Below, piece after piece: positions 18,742 through 27,285 of a DNA stretch of 64,000 bases. This stretch comes from Rhodanobacter soli. GTDB lineage: Bacteria > Pseudomonadota > Gammaproteobacteria > Xanthomonadales > Rhodanobacteraceae. The notes under the pieces are model-generated. The model searched no databases, was not told the DNA's origin, and was given only the letters and a program-made list of their open reading frames with translations. The first letter of the stretch is position 1. Each line of letters opens with the position of its first letter. A program made the position numbers and the translations under genes. Where the stretch lies: contig NZ_JBEPSD010000003.1 in NCBI RefSeq assembly GCF_040548735.1, positions 310,001 through 374,000 of the forward strand, in the 5' to 3' direction.

Positions 18742-19740
18742 TCAGGCGTCGAGGTAGAAGTCCTCGAACGCCTGCTGGCTGTTCTTCGGGAGGATCGTGC
18801 CCCATTGGCCGTTGACCATGCGCGGCATGACCGCCAGCACGTCCTCGTATTCGGCGGGTACCTCGATGTCCGGCTTGTTGCGTCGCCCGTCCGCGAGATA
18901 GATCGCGGTGGGGTCGGGCACGCTTGCATTCTTTCGCCATTTGACCGCGGGCTCGAGGATGTCTTCCTTGTTGCGCCGTCCGTTCGCGAGGTAGACCGCG
19001 GTGGGGTCGGGCATCTTCTTTCGCCAGCTGACCACCTCGCCGTGGTTCACCATCAGCGCGCCAGGGTCGGGATGGGTTGCCGCGATGCGGACGTTGAGGA
19101 AGGTCGACACCCTGAAGACCAATGGCCCCTCGAAATTTGCCGCCAGCCGCTTCTCGCGCTGCGCGAGGCCCATCTGACCCGGCGCCACGGTCGTGCCCAT
19201 GCGGACTTCGTGGGCATGCCGGTGGGCGTTCTCCACATCGAACGGCTTGCCGGCGGGGATGATCGCGAACAGGTCGTAGTCGCCGTGCACGTAGCGGGGC
19301 GCGAACAGGCCGCTTTCCACCAGCGCGACGCAGCCGTAGTGCGGATGGTTCGGGTTGGTCTGCACCAGGTAGGGCGTGCGGCAGCCGGTGGGTTGTTGCC
19401 GGTCGTCGAAACCCGCGTGGTCGCCGGTCTCGGTGATCAGGTAGCGGCTCTCCATCCACAGCTTCCTGGCCGTGTTCAGTCGATCCGAGGTGAACGCATC
19501 CGGCCGTAGCAGCGGCGAGCAGACCAGCCCCGCGACCGGATGGCGACCGGCCTTGAGGTCGGCGGTCTTGGCCTTCAGATCGCCGCGCTTGCCGGTGTAG
19601 CCGGGCTTGCCCATCCAGCTGATCGAAGCGGCCCCGGTCTTGCGCACCAGGATATGGCAGTCGAACTTCCTGGCCGCCTCGACGAAGAGCATGAAGTGGC
19701 CGGGATGCACGTAGTCGTAAAAGGACGCGTCCGCAATCAT
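18742..19740 (-). CDS. ExoY/anthrax edema factor-like nucleotidyl cyclase domain protein
   Basis: 332 residues. The order of landmarks matches the class II (EF/CyaA/ExoY) cyclase fold. An ILVR strand comes first, then K51 and K58 (7 apart, as the two catalytic Lys of EF and ExoY) in TGKRGDLKAK, then HPVAGLV (PVAGYI in EF). Next is GDYDLFAIIP with D154 and D156 (TADYDLFALAP in EF), and VNHG with H233, 79 residues on (78 in ExoY). The Asn six residues after the His is Trp here. The C-terminus carries tandem 31-residue repeats starting PDPTAxYLAxGRRNK. No secretion signal or partner gene is visible. The family makes cAMP or other cyclic nucleotides; activity here is unproven. Start ATG 19740 has a weak ribosome site. 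Confidence 0.7.
   Translation of the reverse strand: MIADASFYDYVHPGHFMLFVEAARKFDCHILVRKTGAASISWMGKPGYTGKRGDLKAKTADLKAGRHPVAGLVCSPLLRPDAFTSDRLNTARKLWMESRYLITETGDHAGFDDRQQPTGCRTPYLVQTNPNHPHYGCVALVESGLFAPRYVHGDYDLFAIIPAGKPFDVENAHRHAHEVRMGTTVAPGQMGLAQREKRLAANFEGPLVFRVSTFLNVRIAATHPDPGALMVNHGEVVSWRKKMPDPTAVYLANGRRNKEDILEPAVKWRKNASVPDPTAIYLADGRRNKPDIEVPAEYEDVLAVMPRMVNGQWGTILPKNSQQAFEDFYLDA
18826..19011 (-). repeat. Two tandem 93-bp coding repeats in the cyclase-like gene
   Basis: The units 19011-18919 and 18918-18826 encode residues 244-274 and 275-305. They share a 16-bp identical block (GCGGTGGGGTCGGGCA at 18905-18920 and 18998-19013) exactly 93 bp apart, and the peptide PDPTAxYLAxGRRNKxDI. A decayed third unit begins at PDPGALMVNHG (residue 225), which overlaps the putative catalytic His. 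Confidence 0.85.
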
Positions 19741-19936
19741 GGGAGGTTCTCGCCGGCAAGAGAATGACGGATGACCAATTGGTGCGACGCGGATTCGGGA
19801 GACGCGCCTCGCTCGCTTTTTTAGCACGGAGCCGCGAGTGCAATGAGTCAGCGCATGACCGCTCGACGTGTGCGGCTATCCCGACAAATCGACGGACCGG
19901 TTTCGCGCGTCATGCTCGCCGGCGGTGATGCGGCCG

Positions 19937-20326
19937 TCAGAGCAGGCGGATCAGCACCAGCACGATGCCGGCGATGCTCGCCGCCCAGAGCAGGGTGCGC
20001 AGGTAGGGGATGCCGGCGGCGTATACCGGTACGTAGGCCAGCCGGACCCAGAAGTAGAGCTGGGCGCCGAGCACAGTCATGTTGTCGTGGCGTTGCAGCA
20101 GGTGCGCGGCCAGCACCACGGCGACGAACAGCGGAAAGGTTTCCAGGAAATTCGCGCGGGCGCGGTCCAGCCGGCCGCCGATGCCGCTGAGCGGCGGTTT
20201 GATCTCGTCGCGCGGGCTGGCGGCCCAGCCCAGTCCGCGCTGGCCGACCATGCAGGTCGCGGTAATCGCGACCTGCACCAGTCCCAGCACGACGCTCCAC
20301 ACCAGCATGCACAGTTCGGTCGTCAT
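19937..20326 (-). CDS. MAPEG family membrane protein
   Basis: 129 residues from ATG 20326 (preceded by GGGGAGACG). Four hydrophobic helices and the MAPEG-like features ANFLETFPLFVAVVLAA and GAQLYFWVRLAYVPVY are visible. MAPEG proteins include membrane glutathione transferases and peroxidases; bacterial members of this length are mostly uncharacterised. A 13-residue longer start at 20365 is possible. It lies about 70 bp downstream of a peroxiredoxin-like gene on the same strand, so a shared role in handling oxidised lipids or electrophiles is a reasonable inference. Confidence 0.85.
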   Translation of the reverse strand: MTTELCMLVWSVVLGLVQVAITATCMVGQRGLGWAASPRDEIKPPLSGIGGRLDRARANFLETFPLFVAVVLAAHLLQRHDNMTVLGAQLYFWVRLAYVPVYAAGIPYLRTLLWAASIAGIVLVLIRLL

Positions 20327-20398
20327 GATGCGTCTCCCCGTGGCGGTGCCGGCATGGTGAACCATGACCGGTGCTGCCGCCAGTAGCCGCGGCGGGCG

Positions 20399-20947
20399 CT
20401 ACGCCGCGCGCCTGGCCCGGGGGCGGGAGAGGAACTGTTCGACCCGCTCCAGCGGGATGCGATCGCCGGCATCGCGGCCGTAGTACGCCTCGACGATGCG
20501 GCCGTGCTCGTTGACCAGGAAGTCGGCCGGCATCAGGTTGCCGGTGTTGAGGCCGGCCAGGCCGACCAGGCGCATGCCCTTGAGCAGGGTCGGCGCGCGC
20601 GTCACGATCGCCTTCAGCTTGCGCCACAGCGAACGCTCGATGCCGTAGAGCTCGTGTGCGCTCGAAGTGGGATCGGCGGCAATCTGGAACGGGCGCGGCC
20701 GGTGTCCGGCGAAGCGCAGCACGTCCGCCTGCGAGGCGCTGAACACGGCGACGATGTCCAGTCCGCGCTCGGCCAGTTCCGCGTGCCGATGGGTCAGTTC
20801 GTAGATGCGGAAATTGCAGAATGGGCAGGCGGCGTCGCGGAAGAACGACAGCAGGGTGAGGCGACCGCGGCTGCTGGTCATGATCGGCTGGCCATGGATG
20901 TCGACCAGGTCGAGCGCGGGTGCCGGCTCGGGTGCGAACAGTCTCAT
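20399..20947 (-). CDS. Peroxiredoxin-like / AhpC-TSA thioredoxin-fold protein
   Basis: 182 residues from ATG 20947, preceded by AAGGAGAACC. The thioredoxin fold is clear: LTLLSFFRDAACPFCNFRIYEL contains a CPFC redox pair at the position of the peroxidatic Cys, and NTGNLMPADFLVNEHG carries the cis-Pro region. These PRX-like proteins reduce peroxides or act as disulfide reductases; the substrate is not predictable. No signal peptide is present, so it is cytoplasmic. It is followed on the same strand by the MAPEG gene and diverges from the YoaA-like helicase. Confidence 0.8.
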   Translation of the reverse strand: MRLFAPEPAPALDLVDIHGQPIMTSSRGRLTLLSFFRDAACPFCNFRIYELTHRHAELAERGLDIVAVFSASQADVLRFAGHRPRPFQIAADPTSSAHELYGIERSLWRKLKAIVTRAPTLLKGMRLVGLAGLNTGNLMPADFLVNEHGRIVEAYYGRDAGDRIPLERVEQFLSRPRARRAA

Positions 20948-21058
20948 GTCGGTTCTCCTTCGGTAGGCGGGCGCATGGCTGCCAAGTTGATGCGCCGGCG
21001 CCGGCCGAGGTTCCCGCTGCCGCTTTGTCGAGCGCTGCCGCTCCGCCATACTTGACGG

Positions 21059-23008
21059 ATGAACGACCTCGATGACACCGAGTCCGGCGACGTCGGCGCC
21101 CTGCTCGGTGCCGACGGCCCGTTCGCGCGCGAACTGCCGAACTTCGCGCCGCGGCTGGCGCAGCAGGCGATGGCGCGCGCGGTGCAGAAGGCGATTGCCG
21201 GACGCGACACGCTGATCGCCGAAGCCGGCACCGGCACCGGCAAGACCTATGCGTATCTGGTGCCGGCGCTGCTGTCGGGCGAACGGGTGATCATCTCCAC
21301 CGGCACCAAGGCGCTGCAGGACCAGCTGTACTTCCGCGACCTGCCGAAGGTGCGTTCGGTGCTGGGCGCGCGCCTGAAGACCGCGCTGCTGAAGGGGCGC
21401 GCGAATTACCTGTGCCTGTATCGGCTCGACCAGACCGTGCGCGAGGGCGCCACCTTCGAGCGCGCGCAGGCAGCGCAGCTGGCGACGATCCGCGCGTGGT
21501 CCGCGCGCACGCGCCGCGGCGACCGCATGGAGCTGGCCGAGGTGCCGGAGGAATCGCCGTTGTGGCCGCGTGTCACTTCCACGCCGGAAAACTGCCTCGG
21601 CGTGGAGTGCCCGTTCTTCGACGACTGCCATGTGGTGAAGGCGCGCCGCGAAGCGCTGGAAGCGGACGTGGTGGTGGTCAATCACCACCTGCTGTTCGCC
21701 GACCTGGCGCTGAAGCAGGAAGGCTTCGGCGAGATCCTGCCGGGCGCCGCGGCGTTCATCCTCGACGAGGCGCACCAGATCCCGGAGCTGGCTGGCCAGT
21801 TCTTCTCGCAGAGCATCAGCGCGCGCCAGTTGACCGAGCTGGCGCAGGATGCGCTGACCGAATGCAACGGCGTCACCGGCGCGATCGGCCTGCTGCTGGA
21901 ACCGGTGGAAGCGCTGCAGGACGCGTTGCGCAAATTGCGCCTGGCGCTGGAGCCGCTGCCCGCGCGCGGTGCATTCCATCTGCTGGAAGACCGCACCGAC
22001 GTGCGCACCTCGCTGCACGACGCGCGCGAACTGCTCGCCACGCTGGCCGAACTGCTCGCCTCGCAGGCCGAGCGCTCACGTGGCTTCGCCAACCTGCACG
22101 AACGCGCCGAGCTGTTCACCGAGCGGCTGGACCGCATCGTCGAATCGCATGGCGACCACGACGTGCGCTGGTACGAAACCTTCCCGCGCGGCTTCGCGCT
22201 GTACGCCACGCCGCTGGACCTGGCGGTGCCGATGCGCGGCTTGCGCGAACGCACCCAGGCGGCCTGGATCCACACTTCGGCCACGCTGTCGGTGGCCGGC
22301 AACTTCGACCACTTCGCGCGCCAGCTCGGCCTCGACGAGCCGCAGACACTGAGCCTGGAGAGCCCGTTCGACTACGCGCACCAGGGCCTGTGCTACCTGC
22401 CGTCGGGCTTGGCGGATCCGAACGCCCGCGACTACACCGAGCAGGTGATCGAGACCGTGCTGCCGGTGCTGCACGCTTCCAACGGCCGCGCCTTCCTGCT
22501 GTTCACCTCGCATCGCGCACTGCGCCGCGCCGCCGAACTGCTGCAGGACAAGGTGCCATGGCCGCTGTTCGTGCAGGGCACCGCGCCGCGTCCACGACTG
22601 CTGGAGGAATTCCGCGCCAGCGGCCACGGCGTGCTGCTCGGCGCGGCCAGTTTCTGGGAAGGCGTCGACGTGGTCGGCGAGGCGCTCAGCGTGGTGGTGA
22701 TCGACAAGCTGCCGTTCGCCGCGCCCGACGATCCGGTGCTGATGGCGCGCCTCGCCGCACTGGAACAATCCGGCATCAATCCCTTCATGGGCTGGCAAGT
22801 GCCCAGCGCGGTGATCGCGTTGAAGCAGGGCGCCGGCCGCCTGATCCGCGACATGCACGATCGCGGCGTGCTGGTGCTGTGCGACCCGCGCCTCACCAGC
22901 AAGGGCTATGGCAAGCTTTTCCTCGCCAGCCTGCCGCCGATGCCGCGCACGCGCGAGCTGGCGGATGTGCAGGCGTTCTTCGATACTGCAGAAGCCCGTT
23001 CGTCCTGA
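21059..23008 (+). CDS. yoaA: DinG/YoaA-family ATP-dependent DNA helicase
   Basis: 649 residues, the YoaA length. Walker A AGTGTGKTYA (K62), four Cys for an iron-sulfur cluster (one in NYLCLYR, then NCLGVECPFFDDC), DEAH at D236, and C-terminal helicase motifs ASFWEGVDVVGE and QGAGRLIRD. This is the XPD-like 5'-3' helicase group. E. coli YoaA works with the Pol III chi subunit in repair of stalled forks. DinG proper is longer and is the main alternative. Start ATG 21059 opens directly after a divergent region with the peroxiredoxin-like gene. Confidence 0.85.
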   Translation: MNDLDDTESGDVGALLGADGPFARELPNFAPRLAQQAMARAVQKAIAGRDTLIAEAGTGTGKTYAYLVPALLSGERVIISTGTKALQDQLYFRDLPKVRSVLGARLKTALLKGRANYLCLYRLDQTVREGATFERAQAAQLATIRAWSARTRRGDRMELAEVPEESPLWPRVTSTPENCLGVECPFFDDCHVVKARREALEADVVVVNHHLLFADLALKQEGFGEILPGAAAFILDEAHQIPELAGQFFSQSISARQLTELAQDALTECNGVTGAIGLLLEPVEALQDALRKLRLALEPLPARGAFHLLEDRTDVRTSLHDARELLATLAELLASQAERSRGFANLHERAELFTERLDRIVESHGDHDVRWYETFPRGFALYATPLDLAVPMRGLRERTQAAWIHTSATLSVAGNFDHFARQLGLDEPQTLSLESPFDYAHQGLCYLPSGLADPNARDYTEQVIETVLPVLHASNGRAFLLFTSHRALRRAAELLQDKVPWPLFVQGTAPRPRLLEEFRASGHGVLLGAASFWEGVDVVGEALSVVVIDKLPFAAPDDPVLMARLAALEQSGINPFMGWQVPSAVIALKQGAGRLIRDMHDRGVLVLCDPRLTSKGYGKLFLASLPPMPRTRELADVQAFFDTAEARSS

Positions 23009-23054
23009 GCGTAGCGCAGCCCGCCGGCAAACCCGATCGAGAGAGGACAGCAAC

Positions 23055-23423
23055 ATGGCCAAGGTCACCGGACTCGGCGGCATCTTCTTCAAATCACGCG
23101 ACCCCGCCGCGCTCGGCGCATGGTACGCACGGCACCTCGGCCTCAACGTCGAAGAGTGGGGTGGCGTCCGCTTCAACGAGGACGCCCAGCGCCCCGGCTA
23201 CACCCTGTGGTCCCCTTTCGCCGCCGACACCGGTTATTTCGGACCCGGCGCACAGCCCTACATGATCAACTTCCGCGTCGACGACCTCGACGCGCTGCTG
23301 GCGCAACTGCGCGTCGCCGGCGTCGAGGTGGACGAACGCATCGACCAGAGTGAGTTCGGCCGCTTCGGCTGGATCGTCGACCCCGAGGGCACCCGCATCG
23401 AGTTGTGGCAGCCGCCTGCGTAG
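23055..23423 (+). CDS. Glyoxalase/bleomycin resistance/dioxygenase (VOC) superfamily protein
   Basis: 122 residues, one VOC module pair. Typical features are GGIFFKSRDPAALGAWYARHLG at the start (beta-alpha-beta), INFRVDDLDALLAQL, and IVDPEGTRIELWQP with the closing metal-ligand Glu. Start ATG 23055 follows GAGAGGACAG. The substrate is unknown; relatives include glyoxalase I, fosfomycin-modifying enzymes and ring-cleavage dioxygenases. It lies 46 bp after the helicase gene and converges on the metal efflux gene. Confidence 0.85.
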   Translation: MAKVTGLGGIFFKSRDPAALGAWYARHLGLNVEEWGGVRFNEDAQRPGYTLWSPFAADTGYFGPGAQPYMINFRVDDLDALLAQLRVAGVEVDERIDQSEFGRFGWIVDPEGTRIELWQPPA

Positions 23424-23453
23424 CAAGGCGATCCCGCCCTGTCGTGCGGTCGA

Positions 23454-24389
23454 TCAGGCCACCGCGACCTCGACCGTCACGTGCACCAGCTCCTCGTGGA
23501 TGGCCAGTTGCCGGCGGACTTCCTCGGCGCTGATGGCCGAGCTGGCGACCAGTCCGAGGATGCAGGCGTAGCTGTTGCGACCGACGCGCCAGACATGCAG
23601 GTCGCTGACGGCCGCCGCCGAAAAATGCTCTTTCACCACATCGCGGATTTCCTCGACCACCGGCTGGTCCATTTCGGCGTCCAGAAGAATCTTGCCGGAC
23701 TCGCGCAGCAGGCCCCAGGCCCATCGCGCCACCAGGATCGAACCCACGATGCCCATGACCGGATCGAGCCAGGAGGCGCCGTAAAGCTTCCCTCCGACCA
23801 GCGCGACGATGGCGAGCACGGAGGTTGCCGCGTCCGCGATGACATGCAGGTAGGCTGCGCGCAGGTTCACATCATGGTGATGGTCGTGCCCGTGGTCGTG
23901 CCCATGCCCGTGATGGTGGCCATGCTCGTGCCCGTGCTCTCCCTTCAGCAGCCAGGCGCACAACAGGTTGACTCCCAGGCCGATCACCGCGATCAGGATG
24001 GCCTCGTCGTAGTGGATCGCGGCGGGCGCGAACAGCCGTTCGATCGACTGGATCATCATCAGCGCGGCGACGACGGCGAGCAGCAAGGCGCTGCTGTAGC
24101 CGCCGAGAATCTCGATCTTCCACGTGCCGAAGGCGAAGCGCCGGTCCTTCGCGTAGCGCCTGGCGAACACGTAGGCCATGACGGACAGCCCCATCGCCAG
24201 CGCGTGCGAACTCATGTGCCAGCCATCGGCCAGCAGGGCCATCGAGTTCAGCCAGTAGCCGCCCGCGATTTCCACGACCATCATGGCCGCGGTGATGAAC
24301 ACCACGCGCCGGGTATTGCGCTCCGCCTTCGCGTCGACGTGGTTGAACTGGTGGCTGTGCGTGAATGGCGAGACGTCGGGGGCGGGCAT
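23454..24389 (-). CDS. dmeF: Cation diffusion facilitator, DmeF-like Ni/Co efflux transporter
   Basis: About 311 residues with six membrane helices and the CDF metal-site pairs ADGWHMSSHALAMG (D/H) and HVIADAATS (H/D). A His-rich loop lies between helices 4 and 5 (GHEHGHHHGHGHDHGHDHHH). The C-terminal cytoplasmic domain ends near VHVTVEVAVA. CDF proteins export divalent metal ions by proton antiport. The His-loop form next to an RcnR-type repressor matches DmeF (cobalt/nickel). An upstream ATG at 24407 overlaps the operator, so ATG 24389 is preferred, though 24407 cannot be excluded. Confidence 0.9.
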   Translation of the reverse strand: MPAPDVSPFTHSHQFNHVDAKAERNTRRVVFITAAMMVVEIAGGYWLNSMALLADGWHMSSHALAMGLSVMAYVFARRYAKDRRFAFGTWKIEILGGYSSALLLAVVAALMMIQSIERLFAPAAIHYDEAILIAVIGLGVNLLCAWLLKGEHGHEHGHHHGHGHDHGHDHHHDVNLRAAYLHVIADAATSVLAIVALVGGKLYGASWLDPVMGIVGSILVARWAWGLLRESGKILLDAEMDQPVVEEIRDVVKEHFSAAAVSDLHVWRVGRNSYACILGLVASSAISAEEVRRQLAIHEELVHVTVEVAVA

Positions 24390-24404
24390 GGTTCGTTCTC
24401 GGGT

Positions 24405-24427
24405 CATATACTCCCCCGTAGTATATG
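24405..24427. promoter_or_regulatory. DmeR/RcnR-type operator between dmeF and dmeR
   Basis: An inverted repeat has 8-bp arms CATATACT/AGTATATG around a C5-GT centre. Read on the minus strand it contains TACT-AC-GGGGG-AGTA, close to the RcnR/DmeR consensus TACT-G6-N-AGTA. It lies just upstream of the preferred dmeF start and 17 bp before dmeR, so one site could repress both divergent genes. Confidence 0.8.
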
Positions 24428-24444
24428 ACCACCAGGCCGTCGCC

Positions 24445-24714
24445 ATGTCCCACATCCAGGAAAATCGGAAGAAACTGGTCGCCCGGGTTCGCCGCATCGG
24501 CGGCCAGGTGGCTTCGCTCGAACGCGCCATCGAAGGCGACGAAGAGTGCGGCGCCGTGCTGCAACAGCTGGCCGCCGTGCGCGGCGCGGTCAATGGCCTG
24601 ATCCTCCAGGTGATGGAGGGCCACCTGCGCTCCCACGTGGCCGACGCCGGCAACACGAAGCAGCAGGACGAGTTGCTGCCGGTGCTTGCCGTGCTGAAGA
24701 GCTATCTCAAGTAG
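24445..24714 (+). CDS. dmeR: RcnR/DmeR-family Ni/Co-responsive repressor
   Basis: 89 residues, all-helical CsoR/RcnR fold. The metal ligands of RcnR are all present at the same numbers: H3 (MSHIQ), C35 (EECGA), H60 and H64 (EGHLRSH). This HCHH set signals nickel or cobalt rather than copper (CsoR) or formaldehyde (FrmR). It is divergent from dmeF with a TACT...AGTA operator between them, so metal binding should release both genes. ATG 24445 gives the standard N-terminus; longer upstream starts would run through the operator. Confidence 0.9.
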   Translation: MSHIQENRKKLVARVRRIGGQVASLERAIEGDEECGAVLQQLAAVRGAVNGLILQVMEGHLRSHVADAGNTKQQDELLPVLAVLKSYLK

Positions 24715-24848
24715 CTGCCGATCGGCTTGCCGGCAGGAAGTCCGTCTGCCGGGGAGCGTGCCGACGGATCATCGACGCCAAGGCACTCGCATCGGGCCGC
24801 GGCACCGGTCAAAGTAGCGGGCGTCTTCGTCGCAGCGGAGCAGAAGCC

Positions 24849-25286
24849 GTGAGCCGAACATCGAATCGCGATCGACAGCAGGCGTCCGATCCCGCCGAAC
24901 CCGAACTGGTCACGCCACCCGGGCTGCTGCCCGTGCTGGAAGCGCTGCGCCGGCGCGAGCCGATCTTCCATCGCCCCGAGTTCGGCAGTACTCGCGCCGA
25001 ATTCGAACGCATGGCTGCCACCGAATTCTGGGAAATCGGCGCTTCCGGCCGCCGCTACAGCCGCGCCCACGTCCTCGACGTACTGGAACACCGCGCCCCC
25101 GATCCCGCCGAACACAGCTGGAAAACCCGCGATTTCCACTGCCGCGAACTCGGGCCGGATACCTACCTGCTCACCTACACCCTGGAGCAGGGCGAGCGGG
25201 TGAGCCGGCGGAGTACGGTCTGGCGGCGCGCAGGCGACGAGTGGCAGATCGTGTTCCATCAGGGGACGCTGGTCAGGGTACTTTAG
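24849..25286 (+). CDS. DUF4440/SnoaL-like (NTF2 fold) protein
   Basis: 145 residues from GTG 24849, preceded by GGAGCAGAAG. The central part fits DUF4440 small proteins: EPIFHRPEFGSTRAEFERM, EFWEIGASGRRYSRAHVL, and an ending VWRRAGDEWQIVFHQGTLV, which forms the last beta strands of the cone-shaped NTF2 fold. Members often have no known substrate. The N-terminal 25 residues look unstructured. It follows dmeR by about 135 bp and may or may not be co-transcribed with it. Confidence 0.75.
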   Translation: MSRTSNRDRQQASDPAEPELVTPPGLLPVLEALRRREPIFHRPEFGSTRAEFERMAATEFWEIGASGRRYSRAHVLDVLEHRAPDPAEHSWKTRDFHCRELGPDTYLLTYTLEQGERVSRRSTVWRRAGDEWQIVFHQGTLVRVL

Positions 25287-25484
25287 GGACCGCCTTTGGC
25301 CCGCTGCTCGACGTGTGCTCCCGCCAACGGTCAGCAGGCGCAAGATGACCCTTGCTCGCGACGCGTCGCCAGCAGGGATCGCCGTTGCACTTCAATGACT
25401 CTGGATTCCCCGGGCCCCTGCCTTATGCGGGACGGCCGGCTTGAAACATGGCGGTTCGGGATTCCCTGACGGATGGTGGCCGCG

Positions 25485-26159
25485 TCAGTCCAGCGCCGCG
25501 CCGAAGCGGTCCGCACGCGGCAGGTAGTGATGTTCGGGATCGAGCGAGACAACCACGTGGCGGGCGCGGCCGACGATCGCGTTGCGCGGGAAGAAGCCGA
25601 AGTAGCGCGAGTCCATGCTGTTGTCGCGGTCGTCGCCGAGCAGGAGGTACTGGCCGGCGGGTACCTGCACCGGGCCGAAGTTGCTGGCCGCGCTGGGGCG
25701 GTAGTCGGAAAGGCGGATCGCGTGGCGCATCACGCCGTAATGTTCGATTTCGTAGTGCGCCGGATCGCGCATATCGTCATGGATGCCGCTATAGCTGCCG
25801 GTGACGTAACGCGCCGCATGGCCGTTGATGAAGAGCACGTTGCCGCGCATCGCAACCTGGTCGCCGGGCAGGCCGATCACCCGCTTTACCAGGCGTTCGC
25901 GCGCGGCATGCGAATCCAGCACCACGATGTCGCCGCGTTGCGGGTCGGCCAGGTGCACGAGTGAGATGTGGGTCAGCGGCAGGCGCACGTCGTAGGCCAG
26001 CTTGTCGACCAGGATGCGGTCGCCGATGCGGATGGTGGGCTGCATCGAGCCGGTCGGCACCACGTTCCAGTCGGCCACCGCGCTGCGGAACACGATCATG
26101 CACAGCAAGAAGGTGATGAAGCCACGGTTGCGGAGCAGGAATTTCGCGATCGCGCGCAT
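25485..26159 (-). CDS. lepB: Signal peptidase I (short type)
   Basis: 224 residues with a single N-terminal membrane helix (residues 13-30), unlike the two-helix E. coli enzyme. Catalytic S38 in VPTGSMQPT and K92 in RLVKRVIGLPGD are present, as is the GDDRDNSMDSR box. It cleaves Sec and Tat signal peptides on the periplasmic face. The gene is not next to lepA or rnc, so it may be a second, specialised peptidase; a main LepB is expected elsewhere. Start ATG 26159 follows GGGGGAATGCC. Confidence 0.9.
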   Translation of the reverse strand: MRAIAKFLLRNRGFITFLLCMIVFRSAVADWNVVPTGSMQPTIRIGDRILVDKLAYDVRLPLTHISLVHLADPQRGDIVVLDSHAARERLVKRVIGLPGDQVAMRGNVLFINGHAARYVTGSYSGIHDDMRDPAHYEIEHYGVMRHAIRLSDYRPSAASNFGPVQVPAGQYLLLGDDRDNSMDSRYFGFFPRNAIVGRARHVVVSLDPEHHYLPRADRFGAALD

Positions 26160-26370
26160 GGCATTCCCCCTGCGGCCGGATGGCCGGTCCAGTAGTGACC
26201 GCGCCACTGATGCGAAGTTTCGCCGTCAGCGGTGCGCCTTCTTGCGGTCCGTTGCCGCTCTGCCATTGTCCGCAGCAGTGCCGAAGCCAACCAGGCCATC
26301 TCACGCTGACCCACTTTGATAGCAGCTGACTTGTTGCCCGCCGTCTGCTTTCGACGGCGGGAGCGGACAT

Positions 26371-27285
26371 TCAGGCGGCTGGCAGTGTGTCCCAGACGGG
26401 CGCCGCAAACGCCTCGACGAGGAAGTCGACCAGCCGGCGCGTCTTGATCGGCAGGTGTTTGCGCGAGGGGTACACCGCGTGGATGCCGAGCGTCATCGCC
26501 CGGTAGGTCGGCAGCAGTTCGACCAGGTCGCCGCGGCGCAGATCGTCGGCGACCAGGAAATCCGGTTGCAGGATGATGCCCTGGTGGTCCAGCGCCGCCG
26601 CGCGGCAGGTGTCGCCGTTGTTGGCGTGGATGCGCGCGTGGGTGCGCACGGTGACCAGGCTGTCGTCGGGTGCGGTGAACGTCCACTCGTTCCTGGCCGC
26701 CCAGTAGCTGTAGGAAATGACCTCGTGCTGCGCCAGTTCGTCCGGGTGCGCAGGCGTGCCGTGCAGCGCCAGGTACTGCGGCGACGCGCAGGCCACCATG
26801 CGGGTCGACGCGAGTCGCCGGCTGACCAGTTGCGAGTTGGGCAGGTTGGTGATGCGCACGGCCAGGTCGTAACCCTCCTCGACCAGGTCGACGACGCGAT
26901 CGCTCAGTTCGATGTCCAGCGACACTTTCGGGTACAGCTGCGCGAAGCGTCCCCACAGCGGGGCCAGGTGCAATACGCCGAAGGTGAGCGGTGCGTTGAT
27001 CCGCAGCAGTCCGCTGGGCTCGCCGCTGCGCGAACTGATTTCCGATTCCGCCTCGTCGATCGCGGCCAGCATCTCCTTGGCCCGGGTGAAGAACAGTTGG
27101 CCGTCGTCGGTCAGCGACAGACGGCGCGTGGTCCGGTGCAGCAGGCGCGCGCCGAGGCGCTGTTCGAGCTCGGCGACATGCCGCGACACCGCCGCCTTGG
27201 ACAGGCCGGTCGCGTCCGCGGCGCCAACGAAGCTGCCGGCTTCGACCACGGCGACGAAGCTGGCCATTTCCTGGAATTTGTCCAT
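26371..27285 (-). CDS. LysR-family transcriptional regulator
   Basis: 304 residues with an N-terminal winged helix (FVAVVEAGSFVGAADATGLSK, then SRHVAELEQRLGARLLHRTTR) and a C-terminal effector domain of the type seen in DsdC/AaeR-like LysR proteins. It is divergent from a reductase-DoxX-dioxygenase-esterase cluster, with about 120 bp between, and most likely controls it. The spacer contains two GGTACC palindromes 25 bp apart, but I could not define a T-N11-A box. The inducer is unknown; a quinone or aromatic compound is plausible from the targets. Confidence 0.88.
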   Translation of the reverse strand: MDKFQEMASFVAVVEAGSFVGAADATGLSKAAVSRHVAELEQRLGARLLHRTTRRLSLTDDGQLFFTRAKEMLAAIDEAESEISSRSGEPSGLLRINAPLTFGVLHLAPLWGRFAQLYPKVSLDIELSDRVVDLVEEGYDLAVRITNLPNSQLVSRRLASTRMVACASPQYLALHGTPAHPDELAQHEVISYSYWAARNEWTFTAPDDSLVTVRTHARIHANNGDTCRAAALDHQGIILQPDFLVADDLRRGDLVELLPTYRAMTLGIHAVYPSRKHLPIKTRRLVDFLVEAFAAPVWDTLPAA

